Shown here in pieces: positions 1 through 7,651 of a DNA stretch of 8,861 nt. Every line of letters starts with the position of its first letter. Positions within the stretch are counted from its first letter, which is position 1. Source of the stretch: Bacillota bacterium (GTDB taxonomy: Bacteria > Bacillota > Clostridia > Oscillospirales > Ruminococcaceae). The stretch spans positions 1 to 8,861 of the forward strand of contig JAEZDF010000066.1 in the NCBI GenBank assembly GCA_023429685.1, written 5' to 3'. Position numbers and translations under genes: made by a program. The notes under the pieces are model-generated. The model was given only the letters and a program-made list of their open reading frames with translations. It ran no database searches and was not told where the DNA came from.

Positions 1-226
1 TCCTGCAAGATTCCCAATTTGTTCACGGCTCCTTCGTTTTTTGTTTCTGTCGTCTATGTTGCTGCGATGCATTCTTAAGACCAAATATAACCGACCAAAC
101 AATCGTCAAAAAGAAAACACGGCATTCGGACATATCGAATCTAATTATAGAGAACTCGGTCTGCTTTTTCAACCTCTTTTGGGGCGGGTGGCAGAACTTT
201 TTTTTGCTGTTTCGCTGCAATCGGGG
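1..226. other. Non-coding stretch downstream of the minus-strand operon
   Basis: No credible gene is visible here. A 65-codon reading frame on the minus strand (23-220) starts with Met-Gln-Arg, is rich in Lys, Gln and Arg, matches no family I know and lacks a good ribosome site. The stretch is noticeably more A+T-rich than the genes beside it, which fits intergenic DNA. I looked for an intrinsic terminator for the operon ending at 227. I found only a 4-bp TTGC/GCAA pairing followed by A residues in the transcript, which is not a terminator. Confidence 0.5.
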
Positions 227-1219
227 CTATTCATACAGCGCAACAACGCTCTGAACCTGAGTTTTGAGCAGTTGTATCACGCTGTCGGGGCTAAGTACCT
301 GCATATCACCGCCAAACGAGAACAGCCAGCCCAAAAACATCGGGCTTATCGCCACGTCCACAGACGCAATAAACCAGTCTCCGTCCGGCATCATCGGCAC
401 ATCCAGACCAAAGCGGTCGAGCACCACGTTCACCAGCTGGTTCTTGCACCGCAGGCGCACCTTGATAATCTCACCGCCGTACATCGAGAACATGCGGTTG
501 CCGTAGCGCGCCACATCAAGCTCCGCGCCCGTCACCTGTGCAGCGGGAACCCGCTTTTCGCTAAGGGCGCGCACCCCTTCCATGCGGTCGACGCGAAAGT
601 GGGTAAAATCCCCTTCCCGCTTTTCATAGTATGCCACAAGGTAGTAAAAATCGTTCGCCCACATCAGCGCGTAGGGGCTTACGGTGTACTCCCCGCCGTC
701 GTTGCGGTAGCGCTTGCTCTTATCGGGCGCGTACTCAAAGTAGCGAAACGCCACCTGCACCCCGTCCGCAATCGCCGTCTGCAGGATGTCGACATTGTAG
801 TAAATCTTTTCGTTGGGCGCCTTTACCCGATCAAGCACAAACACCTCACGGTGCAGGGTACGTGCCTGCCCGTGGCTTGCAAGCCCTTCGAGTTTTTTAA
901 TCAGCTGTTCGCTCTTTTTGCGGGTGATAAACCGCGCCGACTGCACCGCGTCCACCAAAAGCCGCAGCTCCGCAAGCTCAAACCGCCGCGAACCGATGTA
1001 GTACCCAAACTGATTGGTCTTTGTCGTCAGCACATCCAGCCCGTACTCGCGCAACAGCTCGATGTCCGCATAGATCGATTTGCGCTCCGCCGTGACCCCC
1101 CTGCCTTCGAGCAGCTCGGTGATGCGCGCAAGGCTTATGGGGTTTTCCTCGTCGGTGTACTCCAGCAAAATGTCCATTAGGTACAAAAGCTTTATCTTGC
1201 TGTTTGCCGCTTTTGCCAC
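227..1219 (-). CDS. WYL-domain transcriptional regulator
   Basis: A 330-residue DNA-binding regulator of the helix-turn-helix plus WYL type. Residues about 8-66 form a winged HTH (SKIKLLYLMDILLEYTDEEN, then a recognition region ending near LREYGLDV). Residues about 143-213 are the WYL ligand-sensing fold, with the typical SPYALMWANDFYYLVAYYEK stretch and a following HFRVDRM. Residues about 249-326 are the C-terminal WCX domain. Length is normal for the family. An in-frame ATG at 1282 would overlap the preceding gene by 41 bp and add a low-quality N-terminus. I prefer GTG at 1219, 10 bases after an AGGAAGGGG ribosome site; GTG at 1228 is also possible. It is the last gene of the operon, 22 bp after the DUF188 gene. 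WYL proteins often sense nucleic-acid or nucleotide-type ligands and control nearby genes; regulation of this operon is inference. Confidence 0.9.
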   Translation of the reverse strand: MAKAANSKIKLLYLMDILLEYTDEENPISLARITELLEGRGVTAERKSIYADIELLREYGLDVLTTKTNQFGYYIGSRRFELAELRLLVDAVQSARFITRKKSEQLIKKLEGLASHGQARTLHREVFVLDRVKAPNEKIYYNVDILQTAIADGVQVAFRYFEYAPDKSKRYRNDGGEYTVSPYALMWANDFYYLVAYYEKREGDFTHFRVDRMEGVRALSEKRVPAAQVTGAELDVARYGNRMFSMYGGEIIKVRLRCKNQLVNVVLDRFGLDVPMMPDGDWFIASVDVAISPMFLGWLFSFGGDMQVLSPDSVIQLLKTQVQSVVALYE

Positions 1220-1241
1220 GGGTAACACGCCCCTTCCTGTG

Positions 1242-1694
1242 TCAGTCTGCCGTCCTCTGCCCGTCGTCCAGCAGCCGGGCAAACGCCTGCCGAAACGCCT
1301 CGTCCTGCTCGGATGTGCGCTTTGCAGGTCCCTTTACCCGCCCGCCCGCGCGCAGCAGCTTTTTCACCATATGCCTGCTTTCTAAAAGTGACGACATATT
1401 CTCGCCCGTATACTCCATGCCCGACGGTGCCATAACAAACGCGCCCCGCGCAAGCGCCATCGCCGCAAGCCCGTAGTCCTGCGTGACCACCGCGTCACCC
1501 TTTTGCAGCTCGCCAATCAGCTTAAAGTCGGCGGCGTCCGCGCCCTTTGCCACCATCACGGTGCGCGCTCCCTCGCGCTGCATAAAATGCGAGGTGTCGC
1601 AGAATAGAATAACCTCAAGTCCCCGTGCTTTGGCTAGGGCTATTGCAATGTCGGTCACAGGGCAAGCGTCCGCGTCTATCAGTACCCTCATCAC
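1242..1694 (-). CDS. YaiI/YqxD (DUF188) family protein
   Basis: A 150-residue protein of the widespread YaiI/YqxD family (DUF188), which has a PIN-like nuclease fold but no settled function. The family signatures are all visible: DADACPV at residues 7-13, TQDYGLAAMAL at 71-81, and the basic GGRVKGPAKRT motif at 117-127. Length is typical and no signal peptide or membrane segment is present. The start is either GTG at 1694 or the adjacent ATG at 1691. GTG is favoured because it lies 7 bases after a GGAGG site and overlaps the stop of the upstream MFS-GH2 gene in a GTGA arrangement, implying translational coupling. Why this housekeeping-type gene sits between a sugar-handling gene and a WYL regulator is unknown. 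Confidence 0.93.
   Translation of the reverse strand: MMRVLIDADACPVTDIAIALAKARGLEVILFCDTSHFMQREGARTVMVAKGADAADFKLIGELQKGDAVVTQDYGLAAMALARGAFVMAPSGMEYTGENMSSLLESRHMVKKLLRAGGRVKGPAKRTSEQDEAFRQAFARLLDDGQRTAD
1691..1694 (-). other. 4-bp GTGA stop/start overlap
   Basis: The TGA stop of the MFS-GH2 gene (1693-1691) lies inside the GTGATG that starts the DUF188 gene. The ribosome site for the downstream gene (GGAGG, about 1702-1706) sits within the last codons of the fusion gene. This is a classic layout for coupled translation and shows that the two genes share a transcript. Confidence 0.85.
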
Positions 1695-4600
1695 GAAAGT
1701 TCCTCCGTATTACGCAGGGTAAGCCTTGCGTTTAAAGCCACCATCGGCTCTTTGTCTACCTTGAGTACCCTGCGGTCATAGGTCAACAGACCGTTTATCT
1801 CGTCCTCTACATCACTAACCTGTGTGTACACCGTAGCACTCAGCCCGTCCGCGATGCAGGGAATTACCTCTTTCTCATAGAGTTCCCTGTAAGCACGGTA
1901 AAACTCCTCGCGGGTGCGGCAGATGCGGTAGCCAAACTCGGTCTCGCTTGCGGTATGTCCCTGTACCGGCAGGCTGTAGCCGCCGAACTCGGTCAGCGCA
2001 AGAACACGCCCGTCAGGCTTTAGGCGCACCTTTTTATAGTACACATGGCGGCTTTTAAAGTCCCCGCCGCCCTGGTCGTGCCAGCCGCTTGCATGGTCCA
2101 CCTGTCTGGTGGGGTCAAGCTCCCACAGCCGCTGCGTCGCGGCAAGGGCGTCAAACTGCCCCCACCCCTCATTAAACGGCACCCACACGGCAAGGCTTAC
2201 CGTATTGTACAGCAGCGCTACCGTTTCCTCCATGTCGCTGATAAACTGCCGCCTGCCCGCCTCATCCGCCCTGCCAAACAGCTTGTAGCGGCTATCCTTT
2301 ATATGAATTCCCAAAAAGGGCAGTATCTGCACCATCAGCGGGTTGTATGTATCGCCGCCGCCCACCATATCCTGCCACACCAGCATGCCGATGCGGTCGC
2401 AGTGGTAGTACCAGCGCAGCGGCTCAATCTTAATATGCTTGCGCAGCATCGTAAAGCCAAGCTCCTTCATGGTGCGGATGTCGTACACCATCGCGTCGTC
2501 GCTCGGTGGGGTGTACAGCCCGTCGCTCCAGTAGCCCTGGTCGAGCAACCCGTTGTGAAAGTACGGCCTGTTGTTTAGCGCAAGGCGGGTATGCCCGTCC
2601 GCGTCCTGCATCAGCGAGAACTTACGCATGCCAAAGTAGCTTTGCACACGGTCGTCGCCCAACGTCACCACAAGGTCATACAAGAACGGATTCTCGGGGC
2701 TCCAGCTTGTAAAGTCTCCGCCAAGCGGGATGGTGCAGGCGTTGTCCCCGTCGCACATTGCGCCGCCAATCTCTAGCCCGTTTACTAAAACCGCAACCGA
2801 CGTGCCCTGTGCGCCGCCCTCGTTTGCCATCACGCATACCGTAACGCTTGCCTCATCGTAGTTCGGGGTGATAACAAGTCGCTGTATGTACCGCGCGGGC
2901 ACGCTTTCGAGCCACACCGTCTGCCAGATGCCGCTTTGAGCGGTGTACCAGATGCCGCCGCGCTGCTTCTTCTGCTTGCCGTAGGCGTGTATACCATGTG
3001 CGGTACGGTCGGTCACCGCCACCACAATCTCGTTTTCGTCCGCTTCCCCTTCTTTGTGTAGTGCCTGTGTGATATCCGCGGTAAAGGGCAGGTACCCGCC
3101 CTCGTGGTGGCAAACCTCTGTGCCGTTTACCCACACGGTGCAGCACTGATCCACCGCGCCAAACTGCAACAGTACCCGCTCCTTTATAAAGCCATCGGGT
3201 AGCAAAACCGTGCGGCGATACCACAGCGTTTCGTCCGTCCCCAGTGACCGTCCCACACCAGAAAGCGTAGACTCCGGGCTAAACGGCACCAAAATCTCGC
3301 CGTCGTATTTAGGGGGCTTTGGCGCACCCGTTTTTGTAATGGCGTACTGCCACCTGCCGTTTAGGTTTAAAAAGCTGTCCCGCGCCATCTGCGGGCGGGG
3401 GTATTCGGGCAGCGGCAACTCCTTATTGATGTGCTCCCCCCACGGGGTAAACAGGGTGCGCAGCACGCCTTTCTTTTGCTTGTCTGCCGCGCGCAGCAGT
3501 GCAAGGGGCGCGTAGATTAGCAGCAACACCACCGCCGATGCCGCAAAGATGGCAGGGGTGGGCACCTGCTTTACCTGCCCCAGCTCCTCGTACACCGCAC
3601 CCGAGCTTTGGATGACGGCAGAGCCGATAAACGGACCGATGATCATGGGTATCATTACACCGAATATCATGCGAATGCCCTGAAACTGCCCCGCCTTGCC
3701 CTCGGGCGTATAGTCGCGCACCAGACCGCTAAAGCACGCCATAACAAGCATGCCGCCGCCCAGCATCACAATACCCGCACCGATAACAGCGAAAAACGAG
3801 CGGGCAAACACCATCAGCACAAGCCCCACCGCCTCGGCAACCACCGCCAAGGCAGCAAACCGCGCCTTGCCCAGCTTGTCTATCACGCCGCCGAGTGCCA
3901 CGCTGACCACCGAGCTTGCAATTAGCACCGCGCCCAGAATCACCGCGTAGCCGTCTATGCCCAGATATCGTTGAATATAGATGATTAGGTAGGGCATAAA
4001 CACCTGCAGTGAGGTGCTGTATACGCACAGCCCCAAAAGCGCAAGGTACAGCCTGCCGTTTTGTCTTATCACCGACGGGCGCAGCCCGTATACGATGTTT
4101 TTACCATAGCTTTCGGTGCTTTTTGTAATATGGGGTGCATCCTTTAAAAACAGCGCACCCAACAGCCCGCCCAGCATGGTCAGTGTACCGATGATAACAA
4201 AGAACGTGCTCCAGCGCCCTGCGGCGGTCAGCCAGTCCAGCCCGCCGAAGATGATTAGCATCGCGATAAGCGGCAGCACGGCGAGCACCGACTCCACCCG
4301 CCCGCGGTTGCGCGTATCGGTCACGTCGGTTACCCACGCGTTAAACGCCGCGTCGTTGGCAGACGAGCCGAAGAAGGTCATCACGCAGTCCATCACCACC
4401 ACCAATAAAGCGGTAACCTGCACCGCCATGGCGGCGGGTACAAACGCGGCGACGCGCTCTACCCTAAGCAGTGCAAAGCTCAGGGTGCTAAGCCCCCACA
4501 GAACATACCCCGCCACAATCAGCACTTTGCGCTTACCCATGCGGTCAGACAGCGCACCGATTAGCAGCGTAGTCACCGTGGCGGTCACTGCGCTTGCCGC

Positions 4601-4762
4601 GACCATTGCCGCGATGTACCTTGTGTCGCCCGAGATGGTGTTGTATAAAAACACGTTAAAGTACATGTTTTCAATCGTCCATGCAAGCTGCCCAAACAGC
4701 CCGAATACCAAAAGCGACACCCATGTTCTGCCCGAAAGCCTGCCGGCGGCGGGTTTACCCAT
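1691..4762 (-). CDS. MFS transporter fused to family 2 glycoside hydrolase
   Basis: A 1023-residue two-part protein. Residues 1-428 are a full MFS carrier with about 12 membrane helices (roughly 13-35, 47-72, 78-100, 104-130, 155-175, 184-206, 237-263, 272-293, 301-320, 323-345, 365-385, 403-424) and a motif-A loop GALSDRMGKRK at 69-79. After a short basic linker (425-436), residues 437-1016 are a full GH2 enzyme: sugar-binding beta-sandwich (about 455-620, ending SGIWQTVWLE), Ig-like domain (about 621-715) and TIM barrel. Family knowledge places the acid/base at Glu865 (FNEGWGQF) and the nucleophile at Glu925 (LTEFGGY). An even helix count puts the hydrolase in the cytoplasm, so imported glycoside could be cut as it enters. 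The substrate is not readable: beta-galactoside or beta-glucuronide type are possible, but I see no residue pattern that decides. The start has AAGGAGG 8 bases upstream. Each half normally occurs as a separate gene. Confidence 0.93.
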   Translation of the reverse strand: MGKPAAGRLSGRTWVSLLVFGLFGQLAWTIENMYFNVFLYNTISGDTRYIAAMVAASAVTATVTTLLIGALSDRMGKRKVLIVAGYVLWGLSTLSFALLRVERVAAFVPAAMAVQVTALLVVVMDCVMTFFGSSANDAAFNAWVTDVTDTRNRGRVESVLAVLPLIAMLIIFGGLDWLTAAGRWSTFFVIIGTLTMLGGLLGALFLKDAPHITKSTESYGKNIVYGLRPSVIRQNGRLYLALLGLCVYSTSLQVFMPYLIIYIQRYLGIDGYAVILGAVLIASSVVSVALGGVIDKLGKARFAALAVVAEAVGLVLMVFARSFFAVIGAGIVMLGGGMLVMACFSGLVRDYTPEGKAGQFQGIRMIFGVMIPMIIGPFIGSAVIQSSGAVYEELGQVKQVPTPAIFAASAVVLLLIYAPLALLRAADKQKKGVLRTLFTPWGEHINKELPLPEYPRPQMARDSFLNLNGRWQYAITKTGAPKPPKYDGEILVPFSPESTLSGVGRSLGTDETLWYRRTVLLPDGFIKERVLLQFGAVDQCCTVWVNGTEVCHHEGGYLPFTADITQALHKEGEADENEIVVAVTDRTAHGIHAYGKQKKQRGGIWYTAQSGIWQTVWLESVPARYIQRLVITPNYDEASVTVCVMANEGGAQGTSVAVLVNGLEIGGAMCDGDNACTIPLGGDFTSWSPENPFLYDLVVTLGDDRVQSYFGMRKFSLMQDADGHTRLALNNRPYFHNGLLDQGYWSDGLYTPPSDDAMVYDIRTMKELGFTMLRKHIKIEPLRWYYHCDRIGMLVWQDMVGGGDTYNPLMVQILPFLGIHIKDSRYKLFGRADEAGRRQFISDMEETVALLYNTVSLAVWVPFNEGWGQFDALAATQRLWELDPTRQVDHASGWHDQGGGDFKSRHVYYKKVRLKPDGRVLALTEFGGYSLPVQGHTASETEFGYRICRTREEFYRAYRELYEKEVIPCIADGLSATVYTQVSDVEDEINGLLTYDRRVLKVDKEPMVALNARLTLRNTEELS

Positions 4763-4833
4763 GACCGTTCCTCCTTATGAATGTCTAATGTAATAATCAA
4801 GTGTAATGCAGATAAAGTCGTTATTTCGGTTAC

Positions 4834-6402
4834 TTATAACGAAGCTTGTCTATGAGATACTAAAAAAACTGCCCTTGTACACAGATGAAAACAGGCAAGA
4901 CCAATTGCAGTATATAAGCAATAGATAGAAATCTTGAGTGTGGGCGCATACCATACAAACAGAAACGTCCAATCCATCCCACCGAATAACAGCTTCGGCA
5001 ACAGCGTAACAAACACACAAAGGGTTGCCGCCGCCGCGACAAGCACAGCAATCCGAATACCGCCTTGGGGGTTTAGCTGAAACGACCTTTGCCCACTTCG
5101 TACCTCTCGCCAAAGCGCAACCTGTTTGATTATACTAATACTACAACATAACAACGCCCCAGCCAGCACCAAGCAGGCTATCAGGTCGATTGCTCCATGC
5201 AGATCAAACCCCTCCGGCGAGACCCCTCCATCCTTTGACAGTAGGTACAAAATCTTTACCGCGCTCGCCTGCGCAATGGTGGCGTTTGTGTTGCACAGTA
5301 TCGCGACGCCCAGCTCCTCCTCGGGCAAAAACAGGATGTTCGAGGAGTAGTTCGGGTTAGAGCCGGTGTGCATCACCATGGTTTGGTTTGCATCGGTAAT
5401 CCATCCCGCCGCATAGTACAGCCCGTCCCCAAACGGTTCCACCGTCATATTTGGTTTGTGAGACGCTTTAATCAGCGATTGATTTAGTGCAGACTCCGTC
5501 GATGTTCCAAGCTGACCGTTAAGCCATTTTGCCATGTCCGCGGCGCAGGAGATAAGATATCCTGCCGGCTTGTTGCCGTCATAGTCGGGCGCGCGATACG
5601 CTATCGGCACCCCAAAGCCGGTTTTGTACCCGGTTGCCATCGCCCGCGCGTCATAATCATCGAGTGCATGGGTGTCGCTCAATCCCATGGGTGAGAGTAT
5701 CTCTTCTGTGATAAATTGTTCATAGGTCTGCCCCGTCACCTGCTCAATCAGCAGACCCAGTACGTCATAGTTAATCGTAGCATATTCATAAGCGCTCCCC
5801 TGCTTGCGAACCAGCTCTGTTCCCACAAGCTGCCTTACCGCCCGCTCAATGGCGCCGGGCTTGTCGTCTATGGCAATATCCGCGATGCTTTTTGACGGGA
5901 CGCCGCTTGTGTGGTGCATAAAATGCTCCACGGTGGGAGCGGCGGATATATTTTCATAGCGCATCGTCAGCCACGGAAGATAAGTCGTAATCGGCTCGCC
6001 CAAATCGATTGCCCCTTGCTCCTGCAGCAACAGCACCCCCAGTGCCGTAAACGCCTTGCTGTTGGATGCAAGCTGATATAGTGTGTTCGAATCAGCCCTT
6101 GTACCGCTTGCAACATCCGAAAAACCAAAGCCTGCAAGGTAAAGCGTCTCGCCCCGATGCACAACCGCAATGGAAAGACCGGGAACATTCGCCCGCCGCA
6201 TCTCCTGTATCAGTAACGTGCGAACCTGCGGTATCTTACTAGCAAGCGCGCTGGTCTGCAAAATCTGCTCGTCGTTTGCCTGGGTCTGCGCTGCCTTATG
6301 GTCATAGGCGGCGTTAATTGCCAGCAAAATGCCCGCGCACAGCAAAGCCACAGCGAGTACAATTAAGGCAAAGCGATTGCGTCTTTTCCCCGTGGTGTTC
6401 AT
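4834..6402 (-). CDS. Membrane-anchored beta-lactamase-fold serine hydrolase
   Basis: A 522-residue member of the class C beta-lactamase / PBP4* / esterase superfamily (Pfam Beta-lactamase). An N-terminal helix (about 10-30) anchors it and places the catalytic domain (about 57-390) outside the cell. The nucleophile motif SxxK is S113-N-S-K116. The second motif reads Y207-A-T209 where the family usually has Tyr-x-Asn. The third motif is H345-T-G347 followed by SNPNYSS. Two to three further membrane helices follow (about 404-425, 449-470, 478-505), a C-terminal extension found in some Firmicutes homologues. Substrates in this family range from D-Ala peptides to esters and lactams, so activity cannot be named. 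The start has AGGGG 9 bases upstream and lies 36 bp after the acyltransferase gene; a 71-bp gap precedes the MFS-GH2 gene. Its 3' part is clearly more A+T-rich than its neighbours. Confidence 0.9.
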   Translation of the reverse strand: MNTTGKRRNRFALIVLAVALLCAGILLAINAAYDHKAAQTQANDEQILQTSALASKIPQVRTLLIQEMRRANVPGLSIAVVHRGETLYLAGFGFSDVASGTRADSNTLYQLASNSKAFTALGVLLLQEQGAIDLGEPITTYLPWLTMRYENISAAPTVEHFMHHTSGVPSKSIADIAIDDKPGAIERAVRQLVGTELVRKQGSAYEYATINYDVLGLLIEQVTGQTYEQFITEEILSPMGLSDTHALDDYDARAMATGYKTGFGVPIAYRAPDYDGNKPAGYLISCAADMAKWLNGQLGTSTESALNQSLIKASHKPNMTVEPFGDGLYYAAGWITDANQTMVMHTGSNPNYSSNILFLPEEELGVAILCNTNATIAQASAVKILYLLSKDGGVSPEGFDLHGAIDLIACLVLAGALLCCSISIIKQVALWREVRSGQRSFQLNPQGGIRIAVLVAAAATLCVFVTLLPKLLFGGMDWTFLFVWYAPTLKISIYCLYTAIGLACFHLCTRAVFLVSHRQASL

Positions 6403-6438
6403 TTTCTATCCCCTTTTCGTATGTCGTTTTGTCGGGTA

Positions 6439-7209
6439 CTAATTCCCTATAAAAAAGAAAACGACATACAGCACCCCGTACACTACGGGCTGGTGCAGCA
6501 GATACACCCAGATGGTATTTCTGCCCACAAACGCAAGGGGCGGCACATAGGTTTTATAGCACCACGCGGGCAGACGGTTTTCTTTGACGTACACGCCAAA
6601 GTACGCACCCGAAAGGAACAAAAACAACCACGGAATCAGCGGAAAGTAGTCCGCAGAAAAGAAGCCCTGCCCTGGCAGCCCCAGCATAAACAAAAACGGC
6701 GTACCGTACAGCGCATCGGGCAGGCGCACAGAAAGCGCGCCGATGCCAATCGCCCCCTTTGGCACCGTGTAGGTTACGACAAACAGCACCGCCATAATCA
6801 CCGCCCCAAGCCACGGGCGTACCCTGTCCATCACCCTGTGCAGCAGCGCAAACAGCATCATAGCGGTACCCAGAAAGTGCAAAATTCCGAACAAGATCAC
6901 CGCCTCGGGCACAAACAGCAGCGTAATTGCACTCAGTCCAAGCCCCAGCGCAAAGCACAGCGCGCCGCGCTTTAGGTTGTTGCGGGAGTACCGGCATGCC
7001 ACCCCCGAGATAAAGATAAACACGCCCGCAAAAAACGGCTGCAAAAACGCCAAAACGGGGCTGTGAAACACGGGGATGCTCACCCCGTACAGAAAAACAA
7101 GGTCAAAAAACAGGTGGTACACCACCATGAGCAGGATGGAAAGCCCGCGCACCTCGTCAATCAACCCAACCCTGCCCGACCGCCGGACGCGTGAATTGTT
7201 CCCTTCCAT
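6439..7209 (-). CDS. DUF1624 / HGSNAT-like membrane acyltransferase
   Basis: A 256-residue polytopic membrane protein of the DUF1624 family (heparan-alpha-glucosaminide N-acetyltransferase catalytic domain, PF07786). Seen directly: the N-terminal LIDEVRGLSILLMVVYH block (residues 16-32) with FFD at 34-36, FGILHFLG at 107-114, and a C-terminal FVGRNTIWVYLLHQPV (227-242). His32, His111 and His239 are the conserved candidates for catalysis or proton handling. About seven to eight hydrophobic helices are present. The eukaryotic relative moves an acetyl group from cytosolic acetyl-CoA across the membrane onto terminal glucosamine; bacterial members are mostly uncharacterised, so the acceptor here is unknown. 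It is the first gene of the minus-strand operon. The start ATG follows an AGGGG site by 10 bases and lies about 50 bp from the -10 element. Confidence 0.88.
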   Translation of the reverse strand: MEGNNSRVRRSGRVGLIDEVRGLSILLMVVYHLFFDLVFLYGVSIPVFHSPVLAFLQPFFAGVFIFISGVACRYSRNNLKRGALCFALGLGLSAITLLFVPEAVILFGILHFLGTAMMLFALLHRVMDRVRPWLGAVIMAVLFVVTYTVPKGAIGIGALSVRLPDALYGTPFLFMLGLPGQGFFSADYFPLIPWLFLFLSGAYFGVYVKENRLPAWCYKTYVPPLAFVGRNTIWVYLLHQPVVYGVLYVVFFFIGN

Positions 7210-7257
7210 CGTCGCTTCGCCCCTATCCTCTTTTTTACTTCAACAAAATTTAAAAAA

Positions 7258-7286
7258 ATTATACCATATCAGGGTGAAAATATAAA
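7258..7286 (-). promoter_or_regulatory. Extended -10 promoter for the minus-strand operon
   Basis: Read on the minus strand there is a perfect extended -10, TGGTATAAT (7266-7258), preceded 17 bp away by a weak -35 TTTATA (7286-7281). It points at the acyltransferase start at 7209 and would give a leader of about 40 bases. It overlaps the promoter facing the other way. Confidence 0.7.
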
Positions 7287-7303
7287 CCGAAATATGATAT
7301 GAT
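7274..7303 (+). promoter_or_regulatory. Extended -10 promoter for the cupin/NERD genes
   Basis: On the plus strand there is an extended -10, TGATATGAT (7295-7303), with a weak -35 GTGAAA (7274-7279) 18 bp upstream. It would start transcription near 7310, leaving an 80-base leader before the cupin gene. The -35 regions of this and the opposite promoter are next to each other, so the two polymerases would compete for the same 46 bp. Confidence 0.6.
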
Positions 7304-7390
7304 AAGGGGTAACAAGACAGCGGCAGTCCGGCGCGGCGGTGTCTGCGACGAACTGCGGGTGACCACATGTGAAAAGGAGAGGATTCTTTT

Positions 7391-7651
7391 ATGACCATTC
7401 AGGTAACAAAGCCAACCGAGGCGCAGATTGCGGATATGAAAAGCTGCCCAACATGGGAATGCGAGCCGAGTTCGTTTGACTGGAGCTACTCATCAAAGGA
7501 AACCTGCCTGATTCTCGAGGGCGAGGCGACGGTGACGTTTGACGGCGGCAAGGTAGACTTTGGCGCTGGCGACTATGTTGTGTTCCCCAAAGGGCTGGTT
7601 TGCGTGTGGCACGTCGGCAAAAAGATTAAAAAGCACTATCGCTTCGGTTAA
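7391..7651 (+). CDS. EutQ-like cupin-domain protein
   Basis: An 86-residue single-domain cupin (Cupin_3 / DUF861 type, like the C-terminal part of EutQ). The fold signature is visible as FDWSYSSKETCLILEGE (29-45), TVTFDGG (47-53), and FGAGDYVVFPKG (57-68) followed by WHV. Glu43 of the first cupin motif remains, but the usual metal-binding HxH pair is absent, as is common in this subfamily, so an enzyme activity is not implied. The length matches stand-alone family members. The start has GGAGAGG 8 bases upstream. It is followed after 38 bp by the NERD-like gene, probably on the same transcript. Its biological role is unknown. Confidence 0.88.
   Translation: MTIQVTKPTEAQIADMKSCPTWECEPSSFDWSYSSKETCLILEGEATVTFDGGKVDFGAGDYVVFPKGLVCVWHVGKKIKKHYRFG

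Noticed and set aside
41..1180. 379-codon open frame on the plus strand
   Set aside because: It is antisense to the clear WYL regulator, is rich in His, Arg and Ala with no recognisable domain, and begins without a good ribosome site. It arises from the G+C-rich third positions of the real gene.
1220..1282. ATG start at 1282 for the WYL gene
   Set aside because: It would overlap the DUF188 gene by 41 bp and add an N-terminus unlike the family. The GTG codons at 1219 or 1228 follow an AGGAAGGGG site.
4116..4793. 225-codon open frame on the plus strand
   Set aside because: It is antisense to the MFS half of the fusion; its Ser/Thr/Ala-rich translation lacks any family pattern.
6421..6975. 184-codon open frame on the plus strand
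   Set aside because: It is antisense to the DUF1624 gene and gives a Lys/Arg/Gln/His-rich translation typical of the reverse of a membrane protein gene.
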